Under the pieces are notes generated by a model. The model had not been told where the DNA came from and did not search any database. It saw only the letters and a list, made by a program, of their open reading frames with translations. Below are positions 7,588-15,247 of a stretch of 23,083 bases of DNA, piece after piece (positions within the stretch are counted from its first letter, which is position 1; every line of letters starts with the position of its first letter). This DNA comes from UBA1738 sp964388835 (GTDB lineage Bacteria > Bacillota > Clostridia > UBA1381), in contig CAYMBZ010000021.1 in NCBI GenBank assembly GCA_964388835.1, forward strand, positions 1 to 23,083. The letters run 5' to 3'. A program made the position numbers and the translations under genes.

Positions 7588-8196
7588 TTGGAAAAGAAAA
7601 AATCAATACTTTTAAATGGAATTTTATTTGAAAATCCTACATTTGTGCAGCTTCTCGGCATGTGCCCGACACTTGCTGTTACCACAACGTTAAAAAACGG
7701 CTTAGGAATGGGGCTTTCCGCAACTGTTGTGCTTATTATGTCAAACATTCTCATATCGCTTCTGCGCAAAATCATTCCCGACAAGGTTAGAATAGCGGCG
7801 TACATTGTTATAATTGCCGCATTTGTTACCATAGTTCAAATGGTTTTGGAGGCATATGTACAGTCACTTTATGCTTCTTTGGGCATATTCATTCCGCTAA
7901 TTGTTGTAAACTGTATAATTCTTGCAAGAGCGGAAGCGTTTGCTTCAAAGAATTCTGTCGGAAAATCCGCCCTTGACGGCTTGGGAATGGGACTTGGATT
8001 TACCGCAGCTTTAAGCATTATCGCACTTGTACGTGAGATTATAGGTCAGGGAACGATTTGGGGTATTCAAGTTTTGGGCGGTCCGGTAAAGCCTGCGGCT
8101 ATTATCGGCATGCCTCCCGGAGGATTTATCGTTCTCGGGATTTTGATTGCGGCAATAAATTATGTAATTTCCAAAAGAAAAGGAGGTAATGCGTAA
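7588..8196 (+). CDS. rnfE: Rnf complex membrane subunit RnfE
   Basis: An integral membrane subunit (202 aa, six hydrophobic segments) homologous to NqrD. It pairs with RnfA to form the ion channel core, and together they hold a membrane-embedded iron-sulfur centre through conserved cysteines. Here these are Cys26 in LLGMCPTLAVTT and Cys109 in LIVVNCIILARAEAF. The gene starts at TTG 7588, one base after the rnfG stop, with GAGGGGG (7573-7579) 8 bases upstream. The residues after the TTG (EKKKSILLNGILFENPTFVQ) match the family N-terminus. Its stop overlaps the rnfA start (TAATG). Confidence 0.95.
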   Translation: MEKKKSILLNGILFENPTFVQLLGMCPTLAVTTTLKNGLGMGLSATVVLIMSNILISLLRKIIPDKVRIAAYIVIIAAFVTIVQMVLEAYVQSLYASLGIFIPLIVVNCIILARAEAFASKNSVGKSALDGLGMGLGFTAALSIIALVREIIGQGTIWGIQVLGGPVKPAAIIGMPPGGFIVLGILIAAINYVISKRKGGNA

Positions 8197-8777
8197 TGCA
8201 ACCTTCAATAATTTCTCTTTTGATTGCGGCACTTTTTACGGAAAATTTCGTGCTTGTAAAGTTTATGGGTTGCTGTCCGTTCCTCGGTGTTTCAAAAAAA
8301 CTTGACACCGCACTCGGTATGGGTATGTCAGTTACTTTTGTAATGGCGCTTGCTTCCGCATTTACTTGGTGTGCGAATCATTTTCTGCTGGAGCCGTTCG
8401 GCATGGAATATTTGCAGACAATTGTATTCATCCTTATTATTGCGGGATTGGTGCAGTTTGTGGAAATGTTTGTAAAAAAATCAATGCCGTCGCTTTACAA
8501 TGCATTGGGTATCTATCTGCCGCTCATAACGACAAATTGCGCTGTTTTGGGTGTGGCATTGCTTAATGTGCAGAATAATTACGATTTTATACATTCGGTT
8601 TTGTACGGAACATTTGCGGCACTCGGTTTTTCGCTGGCAATAATATTGTTTGCCGGAATACGCGAAACCATCAACGAAAAGGAAGTGCCCGAGTGTTTCC
8701 GTGGATTCCCAATAGCTCTGATAACCGCAGGACTTATGGCGATTGCATTCCTCGGATTTTCGGGCTTCGGTATGTAA
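8196..8777 (+). CDS. rnfA: Rnf complex membrane subunit RnfA
   Basis: An integral membrane subunit (193 aa, six hydrophobic segments) homologous to NqrE and paralogous to RnfE, inserted with inverted topology. The family signature LVKFMGCCPFLGVSKK is at residues 20-35, and the half-site cysteines are Cys26/27 and Cys115 in ITTNCAVLG. These are expected to ligate the intramembrane cluster shared with RnfE. A strong AAGGAGG (8180-8186) lies 9 bases before ATG 8196. It overlaps the rnfE stop by one base and is 12 bases from rnfB. Confidence 0.96.
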   Translation: MQPSIISLLIAALFTENFVLVKFMGCCPFLGVSKKLDTALGMGMSVTFVMALASAFTWCANHFLLEPFGMEYLQTIVFILIIAGLVQFVEMFVKKSMPSLYNALGIYLPLITTNCAVLGVALLNVQNNYDFIHSVLYGTFAALGFSLAIILFAGIRETINEKEVPECFRGFPIALITAGLMAIAFLGFSGFGM

Positions 8778-8789
8778 CGGAGGTTTAAA

Positions 8790-9581
8790 ATGAACGGTAT
8801 AATCACAGCTGTTTTGACAGTGGGAATAATTGGTCTGGTATTCGGACTTCTGCTTGCTTTGGCAAGTGTTATTTTCAAAGTGGAAACAGACGAAAGAGTT
8901 GAAAAAATAGAAGAAGTTTTGCCGGGGGCAAATTGCGGTGCGTGCGGATTTGCGGGATGCAGTGCTTATGCTCATGCGGTAGTTGAAAAAAATGCTCCGG
9001 TAAATTGTTGCAGTGTCGGTAAAAGCGCTGTTGCCATGCAAATCGGAGGTATCATGGGCAAGGCGGTTGCATCCGAAAAGCCGAAAGTCGCACGTGTACT
9101 TTGCGGCGGAGATTGTGAAAAGGCAAAGGATAAGTACGAATACTCGGGAGTCGAGGATTGCTCAATGGCAAATAAGCTCGGCGGAGGTCAAAAAGCATGC
9201 CCTACGGGTTGCCTCGGCTACGGCAATTGCGTGAATGTTTGTAAATTCGACGCAATTCACGTTATAAACGGCGTTGCGGTTGTGGATGAGGAAAAGTGCA
9301 CGGCATGCGGCATGTGCGTTAAGACTTGTCCGAAAAAAATCATAGAGCTTGTTACGAAAGATTCCATGGTATCGGTTATCTGTAGCAATAAGCGAACCGG
9401 AAAAGAAGTAAATGCGGTATGTTCCGTAGGATGCATAGGGTGCGGAATATGTGAAAAGAACTGTCCTTTTGAGGCAATTTCGGTTGAAGATAATCTTGCG
9501 CGCGTTGATTATGATAAATGTAAATCTTGCGGCATATGTGCAAATAAATGTCCCAAAAAGGCTATAATAAACAAGAGGTAA
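8790..9581 (+). CDS. rnfB: Rnf complex subunit RnfB (ferredoxin-type electron entry)
   Basis: RnfB (263 aa) accepts electrons from reduced ferredoxin and passes them into the membrane complex. An N-terminal membrane anchor (about 5-29) is followed by the Fe-S domain with NCGACGFAGC (Cys49, 52, 57) and Cys73/74. Further cysteine motifs are Cys137-141-147-151, Cys170-173-176-180, Cys211-215-218-221-225 and Cys244-247-250-254, which I read as several 4Fe-4S ferredoxin-type clusters. The exact cluster assignment is inferred. CGGAGG lies upstream of ATG 8790. It closes the rnfCDGEAB set, so all six subunits are present and appear intact. Whether the pump moves Na+ or H+ cannot be told safely from these sequences. 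Confidence 0.95.
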   Translation: MNGIITAVLTVGIIGLVFGLLLALASVIFKVETDERVEKIEEVLPGANCGACGFAGCSAYAHAVVEKNAPVNCCSVGKSAVAMQIGGIMGKAVASEKPKVARVLCGGDCEKAKDKYEYSGVEDCSMANKLGGGQKACPTGCLGYGNCVNVCKFDAIHVINGVAVVDEEKCTACGMCVKTCPKKIIELVTKDSMVSVICSNKRTGKEVNAVCSVGCIGCGICEKNCPFEAISVEDNLARVDYDKCKSCGICANKCPKKAIINKR

Positions 9582-9584
9582 TTT

Positions 9585-10694
9585 ATGAATAAATTCAAAA
9601 AAAATATCGCACTGGTGCTGTTTTTTGCCGCCGCGTTTCAGAACGCGGCAACGGCGGATTTTCTTTGGGCAAAGGATGCGGTTGAATATTGCGTGGACAA
9701 CAAAATTCTTTCCGGAATGGAAAACGGTGACCTGGCGCTCGGGAATAATATCACTCGGGAGCAGATGGCAAAGATCATGGTCGATGCTTTTTCGCTGACT
9801 GCAAGCGATAATTTTGTTTTTTCCGATGTTTACAGTGACAGGTGGTCATATGTTTACATACAAGCTTTCAGAAAGTGTATGAAAAAATCGGATGATGAGT
9901 TTAATCCTGAAGAATATGTCTCACGTGAGGAATTTGCCGCATCATTGGTTCTGGCATTGGGACTTAAAGAGTCAAATCTCAGAAACCCCGATATTTTAGA
10001 TGTAAATTTTGATGACTCTAAAAAAGTAGATAAGGATTATAAAAAGCTTTTATCAATAGCTGTCGAGCGCGGATATTACAAAGGCGCAGACGGCCTTTTA
10101 AGACCGAAAGACTTATTGACACGTGCCGAAGCTTGTTCTCTTTTATACCGGGTAATAGCATCGGGAAAGGGAAAGCTTACTCTTGACTTGGGAGTAAGGC
10201 AATCCGCAACTTCCATAGTGGGTGCCCCGCAGGTAACTGTTGAAGAAGCAAAAGCGTGGGCAAAAAAATGCGGTGCGGCTCAGATATTTATTGACATTGC
10301 GGATATTTACTGGAAGTATGGCGAAATTACCGGTATACGTCCGGAAATTTTGTATGCCCAGGCGGCAAAAGAAACCGGATACGGTAAATACGGCGGTGCG
10401 GTTCTGCCGGAGCAAAATAACTGGGCGGGTATCAAAACAAAAAATGCAACGGGAGATTTAACCGAAGACCACGAAACCTTTGCCACACCGGATGACGGTG
10501 TTCGCGGGCATTTTAATCATATCAGTGCATATATAGGTCTTGAGCCTATAGGGGAACCGCACGGCAGATACTATTCAGTGAAATCCATTGCGTGGGCGGG
10601 AAGTATAAAAAATCTTGAAGAGTTGGGCGGAAAATGGTGTCCGGACCTTTATTACGGATACAGTATTCTGCATAATTATATAGAAAAAATGTAA
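9585..10694 (+). CDS. secreted SLH-domain protein with C-terminal glucosaminidase domain
   Basis: A predicted exported, wall-anchored peptidoglycan hydrolase (369 aa). A signal peptide covers residues 1-24 (KFKKN, hydrophobic core, probable cleavage after ATA). Three S-layer-homology repeats follow at about 26-70, 78-127 and 142-191. Their binding motifs are ITREQ, VSREE and LTRAE (178-182), the last being canonical. The C-terminal half (about 222-369) resembles the endo-beta-N-acetylglucosaminidase family: AQAAKETGYGKYGG with likely catalytic Glu263, NNWAGIKT, and a GHFNHISAYIG helix. SLH domains are known to bind pyruvylated secondary cell-wall polysaccharide, and csaB, the pyruvyltransferase gene, lies 3.5 kb downstream in the same run. 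Its ribosome site AGAGGTAA overlaps the end of rnfB, 3 bases away, so co-expression with Rnf is likely. Family assignment is by motif; activity is inferred. Confidence 0.88.
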   Translation: MNKFKKNIALVLFFAAAFQNAATADFLWAKDAVEYCVDNKILSGMENGDLALGNNITREQMAKIMVDAFSLTASDNFVFSDVYSDRWSYVYIQAFRKCMKKSDDEFNPEEYVSREEFAASLVLALGLKESNLRNPDILDVNFDDSKKVDKDYKKLLSIAVERGYYKGADGLLRPKDLLTRAEACSLLYRVIASGKGKLTLDLGVRQSATSIVGAPQVTVEEAKAWAKKCGAAQIFIDIADIYWKYGEITGIRPEILYAQAAKETGYGKYGGAVLPEQNNWAGIKTKNATGDLTEDHETFATPDDGVRGHFNHISAYIGLEPIGEPHGRYYSVKSIAWAGSIKNLEELGGKWCPDLYYGYSILHNYIEKM

Positions 10695-10709
10695 AGTACG
10701 GAGTGTACT

Positions 10710-12578
10710 ATGTTAATCAGTGTAAACAAACTAAAAAAATCTTTCGGAGATGAGGTGCTTTTCTCCGATGTGTCCTTTTCGGTTGACGATAGGGATAAAA
10801 TCGGATTTATCGGGATAAACGGCGCGGGAAAATCCACACTTTTGAAGATTCTGATGGGAGAAGTCGAATATGACAGCGGCGAGGTTTTCCGTGGGAAGAT
10901 GTTGAAAATCGGATACCTGGAGCAGTATGCATGCGGAAATTCCGACAAAAACGTGTTCGATGAGGTGAAAACCGTTTATTCCGAGGCGGAGAAAATCGAG
11001 GAAGAGCTTGAAGGTATACGTTTTGAACTTGAGAACAATTTAGGTGCGGCAGAGGAGCTTGCGGAGCGTCAGCATAAGCTCAGAGAGCGATTTGAAGAGT
11101 TGAACGGATATCATTACAAGGGAATTATTCGTTCATGCCTTATCGGGTTGGGCTTTTCTGAAGATGAGCTTTCAAAGAATGTAAGCAATCTTTCGGGAGG
11201 TCAAAAGACGAGAGTTTCTCTTGCCAAAATACTGCTTTCCGATTGTGGAATTATGTTTTTGGATGAGCCTACAAATCATTTGGACATTAAAGCCGTACAG
11301 TGGTTGGAAGAATTCTTGCGAAGCTATAAAGGGGCGTATATTGTTATTTCCCATGACAGATATTTTCTTGACAGGGTTACAGATAAAACTTTTTCTCTTG
11401 AAAGCGGACGACTCTATACCGGAAACGGAAGCTACAGCACATTTATAAAACAGCGTAAAATAGAAAAACTCACCAAGCGCAGAAATTTTGAAAACACACA
11501 GCGGGAAATTGAACGGCTTGAAGGAATAATCGAGCAACAACGCCGCTGGAATCGAGAAAAAAATATCAAAACAGCGGAGAGTAAGCAAAAGGTCGTGGAT
11601 AAGCTCAGAGAAACGCTGGTGGTACCGCAAGAAACTCTTAAAGAGCCTGAATTTGCGTTTAAGGCGCTTCCGGGCGGCGGAAAAGAGACACTTAAGTGCT
11701 TGAATATTTCAAAAAGTTATGATGAAGCGATACTTTTAAACGTAAACTTTGAAATCCAAAAAGGGGAGCGAGTTTTCCTTTTGGGGGATAACGGATGCGG
11801 CAAAACCACTCTGCTTAAAATGATTTGCGGCAAAAAATCGCCAGAGGGTGGTGAAATCGTTTTGGGCGCGAATACGGAAATTGGGTATTATGACCAGATT
11901 CAAGAAAGCCTGGATACCGATAAGACCGTGATTGATGAAGTTTGGGACACTTACCCCAAAAAAACAGAAACCGAAATACGAAATGCTCTGGCGGCGTTTC
12001 TGTTTCGAGGCGAAGATGTTTACCGCGAAATAAACAAGCTTTCGGGCGGTGAACGGGCGCGGGTTCAGCTGGTTAAGTTGATTTTAAAGCCGGTGAATTT
12101 TCTGATTTTGGACGAGCCCACCAACCATCTTGATATCGAATCGAGAGAAGCATTGGAAAATGCGCTTACGGAATATGACGGTACTATTCTTGCCGTTTCA
12201 CATGACCGATATTTCATAAACAAGCTTGCGCGGAGAATAGTTAATTTTGAAAACAAATCGCTTGTTAGTTACATGGGCGTCTATGATTATTTTCTTGAAA
12301 AGCATATCGATAAAGCATCGACAGCTTCAGCGGAAAAACCGAAGAATTCCGATTATAACGAGCAGAAACGAATAGCCGCGGAAAAGAGAAAGCGGGAAAC
12401 AAAGCTTAAAAAGACCGAAGAAGCGATTTCTAAAATTGAAGATGATGTAGAAATGCTCAACGCGCGCCTTATGGAATGTGGCGCGGATTACGAAAAGGCG
12501 ACAGAGCTTTCACGCGAGCTTGACGAAAAAAATGCAGAGCTGGAAGAGCTTTACGGAATATGGGAGGAGCTTCAATGA
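10710..12578 (+). CDS. ABC-F family ATPase (YdiF/Uup type)
   Basis: A soluble protein of two fused ABC ATPase domains (622 aa) without a membrane domain, the arrangement of ABC-F translation factors that act on the ribosome. Domain 1 has Walker A GINGAGKST (35-43), signature LSGGQ (161-165), Walker B with FLDEPTNHLD (183-192) and the switch His215. Domain 2 has Walker A GDNGCGKTT (359-367), LSGGE (444-448) and LDEPTNHLD (467-475). The inter-domain linker (about 245-310) is rich in Arg, Lys and Glu and helical. The last 75 residues look like a coiled coil, as in YdiF/Uup. I see no reason to call it a resistance determinant. The gene is 15 bases after the SLH gene, and its stop overlaps the dtd start (ATGA). 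Confidence 0.93.
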   Translation: MLISVNKLKKSFGDEVLFSDVSFSVDDRDKIGFIGINGAGKSTLLKILMGEVEYDSGEVFRGKMLKIGYLEQYACGNSDKNVFDEVKTVYSEAEKIEEELEGIRFELENNLGAAEELAERQHKLRERFEELNGYHYKGIIRSCLIGLGFSEDELSKNVSNLSGGQKTRVSLAKILLSDCGIMFLDEPTNHLDIKAVQWLEEFLRSYKGAYIVISHDRYFLDRVTDKTFSLESGRLYTGNGSYSTFIKQRKIEKLTKRRNFENTQREIERLEGIIEQQRRWNREKNIKTAESKQKVVDKLRETLVVPQETLKEPEFAFKALPGGGKETLKCLNISKSYDEAILLNVNFEIQKGERVFLLGDNGCGKTTLLKMICGKKSPEGGEIVLGANTEIGYYDQIQESLDTDKTVIDEVWDTYPKKTETEIRNALAAFLFRGEDVYREINKLSGGERARVQLVKLILKPVNFLILDEPTNHLDIESREALENALTEYDGTILAVSHDRYFINKLARRIVNFENKSLVSYMGVYDYFLEKHIDKASTASAEKPKNSDYNEQKRIAAEKRKRETKLKKTEEAISKIEDDVEMLNARLMECGADYEKATELSRELDEKNAELEELYGIWEELQ

Positions 12579-13018
12579 GAAGTGTTGTTCAGCGCGTAAA
12601 ACACGCAAAAGTTGAAATTAGCGGAATTATTGCAGGAGAAATTGCCGGCGGTTTGCTGGTTCTTCTTGGGGTGTGCGATGATGATACCGAGGAGGATATG
12701 AAATGGCTTGCGGACAAAATTTCCGGACTTAGGATATTTTCCGATGAAAACGATAAGATGAATCTTTCGCTTGAGGATATCGGTGGTGAAGTGCTTGTTG
12801 TGAGTCAGTTTACTTTGTACGGGAACTGCAAAAAGGGCAGACGACCGAATTTTTCGTCGGCGGGAAACCCGGAATATGCCGAAAAAATGTATAACAGCTT
12901 TGTTGAATATTTGAGAAGTAAAGAAATGAAGGTAGAAACCGGCAGATTCGGTGCGGATATGCTTGTTTCTTTGGAAAACGATGGGCCTGTCACATTGATT
13001 GTGGACAGCAAAGAGTAA
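12575..13018 (+). CDS. dtd: D-aminoacyl-tRNA deacylase
   Basis: DTD hydrolyses D-aminoacyl-tRNAs and Gly-tRNA(Ala), a proofreading step in translation. The protein (147 aa) has the family N-terminus MRSVVQRV and the two active-site motifs that meet across the dimer: SQFTLYG at 77-83 and GPVTLIVDS at 137-145. Length is normal. ATG 12575 is chosen because it starts the conserved RSVVQRV block and overlaps the ABC-F stop by 4 bases, with GGGAGG (12562-12567) upstream. The earlier in-frame codon at 12560 would add five unrelated residues. In many Firmicutes dtd follows relA; here it sits between a ribosome-associated ATPase and envelope glycosyltransferases. Confidence 0.96.
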   Translation: MRSVVQRVKHAKVEISGIIAGEIAGGLLVLLGVCDDDTEEDMKWLADKISGLRIFSDENDKMNLSLEDIGGEVLVVSQFTLYGNCKKGRRPNFSSAGNPEYAEKMYNSFVEYLRSKEMKVETGRFGADMLVSLENDGPVTLIVDSKE

Positions 13019-13034
13019 AAAAGGAGAGTGTAGA

Positions 13035-14156
13035 ATGAACATTTTAATGTCTTTGATGCAACTTGATATCGGCGGTGCCGAAACTCATGTTGCGGAGCTG
13101 GCGAAAGAGCTTAAAAGAAGGGGACACAATATTGTTATTACATCAAACGGCGGAGCATATGTTTCAGAACTTGAAGAATGTGGAATGAAGCACTATGTCG
13201 TGCCGCTACACAGCAAGCGTCCGCAATATGTTGTGAAAGCATTTTCCGAGCTGAAAAAAATAATTGATGACGAAAAGATTGATTTGGTTCATTCTCACGC
13301 ACGTATTCCGTCGTTTATTCTCGGAAAACTGCAGAAAAAAATGAACTTTCCTTACGTAACTACGGCGCACTGGATATTTACAACAAAATACGGTTTAAAA
13401 TATATCACAGATTGGGGACAGAAAACCCTTGCGGTAAGTGAAGATATTAAAAAATATCTTATGGACAACTACAAAATTCCGGAAAGTGACATTACCGTTA
13501 CGGTTAACGGAATAGATACAGAGAGATTTTCAAAAAATATCGATAAAACTGTGGCAGAGAAAGAATTCGGACTTGAAAGTGATGACAATACAATAGTTTA
13601 TGTCAGCCGCATGGACGAAAGCAGAAGCTTGGTTGCCCATCAGCTTATCAAGGCTGTCGAGCGCCTTGATGGTATAGTTGAAAATTTGAAATGCGTTATC
13701 GTCGGTGGCGGCGATGACTTTGAAAACGTAAAAAAGGAAGCTGAAGAAGCCAACAAAAAACTCGGCAGAGTTGCTGTAATGCTTGCGGGCGCAAGAACGG
13801 ATATCAACAAATTAATTGCACCGGCAAAGCTTTTTGTAGGCGTTTCAAGAGCGGCTCTTGAAGCCATGGCTTGTGAAAAGCCTGTTATTGTTGCGGGGAA
13901 CGAGGGATATATAGGGCTTTTCCGCGAGGATAAGCTTGATGTCGGATTATCCACGAACTTCTGTTGCCGCGGCTGTGCGGAGTCCGATATCGATGTGCTT
14001 ACTCAGGATATCGGCGCGTTTTTCGGTCTTTGGGAAGAAGATCGTGAGGAGCTGGGACGCTTCGGCAGAAAAACTGTTATTGAAAATTATTCAGTAAAGC
14101 GAATGGCGGATGATGCGGAAAAGGTATATAAATCTGTAACGGGGGCAAAATCATGA
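13035..14156 (+). CDS. glycosyltransferase family 4 protein with altered EX7E motif
   Basis: A GT-B fold glycosyltransferase (373 aa, cytoplasmic). The N-terminal acceptor domain begins with LMQLDIGGAETHVAELAKELKRRGH, a hallmark of GT4 enzymes. The central AHWIF...LAVSEDIKKYL and VTVNGIDTERF segments lead to the nucleotide-sugar domain (VYVSRMDE, VGGGDDFENV). In the usual EX7E donor motif the second Glu (Glu276 in AALEAMACEKPVI) is present, but the first position is Val268. A cysteine-rich spot NFCCRGC follows. AAGGAG (13021-13026) precedes ATG 13035, and the frame can be extended to 12999 inside dtd without support. The stop overlaps csaB by 4 bases. In this setting it probably adds a sugar to a wall-polymer lipid intermediate; donor and acceptor are unknown. 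Confidence 0.88.
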   Translation: MNILMSLMQLDIGGAETHVAELAKELKRRGHNIVITSNGGAYVSELEECGMKHYVVPLHSKRPQYVVKAFSELKKIIDDEKIDLVHSHARIPSFILGKLQKKMNFPYVTTAHWIFTTKYGLKYITDWGQKTLAVSEDIKKYLMDNYKIPESDITVTVNGIDTERFSKNIDKTVAEKEFGLESDDNTIVYVSRMDESRSLVAHQLIKAVERLDGIVENLKCVIVGGGDDFENVKKEAEEANKKLGRVAVMLAGARTDINKLIAPAKLFVGVSRAALEAMACEKPVIVAGNEGYIGLFREDKLDVGLSTNFCCRGCAESDIDVLTQDIGAFFGLWEEDREELGRFGRKTVIENYSVKRMADDAEKVYKSVTGAKS

Positions 14157-15247
14157 AAATAGTTATTTCGGGATATTACGGCTTTAATAACAGCGGTGAC
14201 GATGCACTCTTGCAGGCAATTATCGATGATATAAGATTTGCTTACGATAAAGCGGAAATAATTGTTCTTTCAAATGACCCGGATGCGACGCGTAAGAGCT
14301 ACGGCGTGCATGCGGTGTACCGATACAATGCTGCTATGGCTTTAATGAAAATTTCCGCATGTGATTTGCTGATTTCCGGCGGAGGAACACTGATTCAGGA
14401 TGCAACCAGCACAAAATCTCTGATTTACTATCTGACGGTAATACGCGCGGCAAAATTTTTCAAAAAGAAGATTATGCTGTACGCGAATGGGATCGGACCG
14501 CTTACATCATTTAAAAATATCGAAAAGACGAAAAAAGTTTTAAACGAGGTTGACCTGATAACCTTAAGGGATGAAAATTCCGTAAAGGAGCTTGAACAAA
14601 TCGGCATAACAAAGCCCCATATCAAGCTTACGGCAGACCCTGCATTTCTTTTGGAGCCGGATATATCGGGAAGTAAGATTTTGGACAGCTATTCCGTTCC
14701 GCGTGATATGCCGATTTTGTGTGTTTCGGTAAGAAGATGGAAAAACAATCCGGAAAATTTCGAGCAGATTATGGCGGATTTTTGTGATTATGCCCACGAC
14801 AGATACGGATTTTTCACTATATTTCTTCCAATGCAGCATAAGGTGGACTATGCGCTGTCTGCGGCAATCAAGAACAAAATGAAAAATCGAAGTATCGTAA
14901 TCGGCGGAAACTATAGCGTGCAATCTATGCTTTCGATAATAAATGAAGCGCATATCTGCGTAGGTATGAGACTTCATACCCTGATTTATTCGGCAGGATG
15001 CAATGTTCCATCCGTAGGTATTGTGTACGACCCAAAAATCAACGGATTTTTGGAATATATGGGAGAAAGCAGATTTATTAAGGTTGAAGAAATATCCGCA
15101 GAGGCGCTCCGAAATATGTTTGAAGAAATCTGCGGTGATTATGATACCATAAAGTCTCACTTGAAATTCAACATGCGCATTATGCGTGAAAAAGCAAGCG
15201 AAAATAGAGACTTGATGAAAAAATTGCTTGACGGGGGAGGTTTTTAA
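14153..15247 (+). CDS. csaB: polysaccharide pyruvyl transferase CsaB
   Basis: CsaB transfers a pyruvate ketal from phosphoenolpyruvate to a wall-polysaccharide sugar (ManNAc in studied Bacillus), creating the ligand of SLH domains. The protein (364 aa) shows the family blocks: GYYGFNNSGDDALLQAI at 7-23, ISGGGTLIQDATSTKSLIYY at 74-93, NGIGPL at 112-117, and VGMRLHTLIYSAG around Met272-His275 near the C-terminus. No transmembrane segment is seen, so it is cytoplasmic. ATGA overlap with the upstream GT4 gene and a one-base TAATG overlap with the downstream flippase gene indicate tight coupling. Together with the SLH protein at 9585 this makes a producer-binder pair in one gene run. Confidence 0.94.
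   Translation: MKIVISGYYGFNNSGDDALLQAIIDDIRFAYDKAEIIVLSNDPDATRKSYGVHAVYRYNAAMALMKISACDLLISGGGTLIQDATSTKSLIYYLTVIRAAKFFKKKIMLYANGIGPLTSFKNIEKTKKVLNEVDLITLRDENSVKELEQIGITKPHIKLTADPAFLLEPDISGSKILDSYSVPRDMPILCVSVRRWKNNPENFEQIMADFCDYAHDRYGFFTIFLPMQHKVDYALSAAIKNKMKNRSIVIGGNYSVQSMLSIINEAHICVGMRLHTLIYSAGCNVPSVGIVYDPKINGFLEYMGESRFIKVEEISAEALRNMFEEICGDYDTIKSHLKFNMRIMREKASENRDLMKKLLDGGGF

Noticed and set aside
10710..12578. ABC-F protein as an antibiotic resistance determinant
   Set aside because: Length, linker and C-terminal coiled coil resemble housekeeping YdiF/Uup proteins, and there is no resistance-gene context or leader attenuator.
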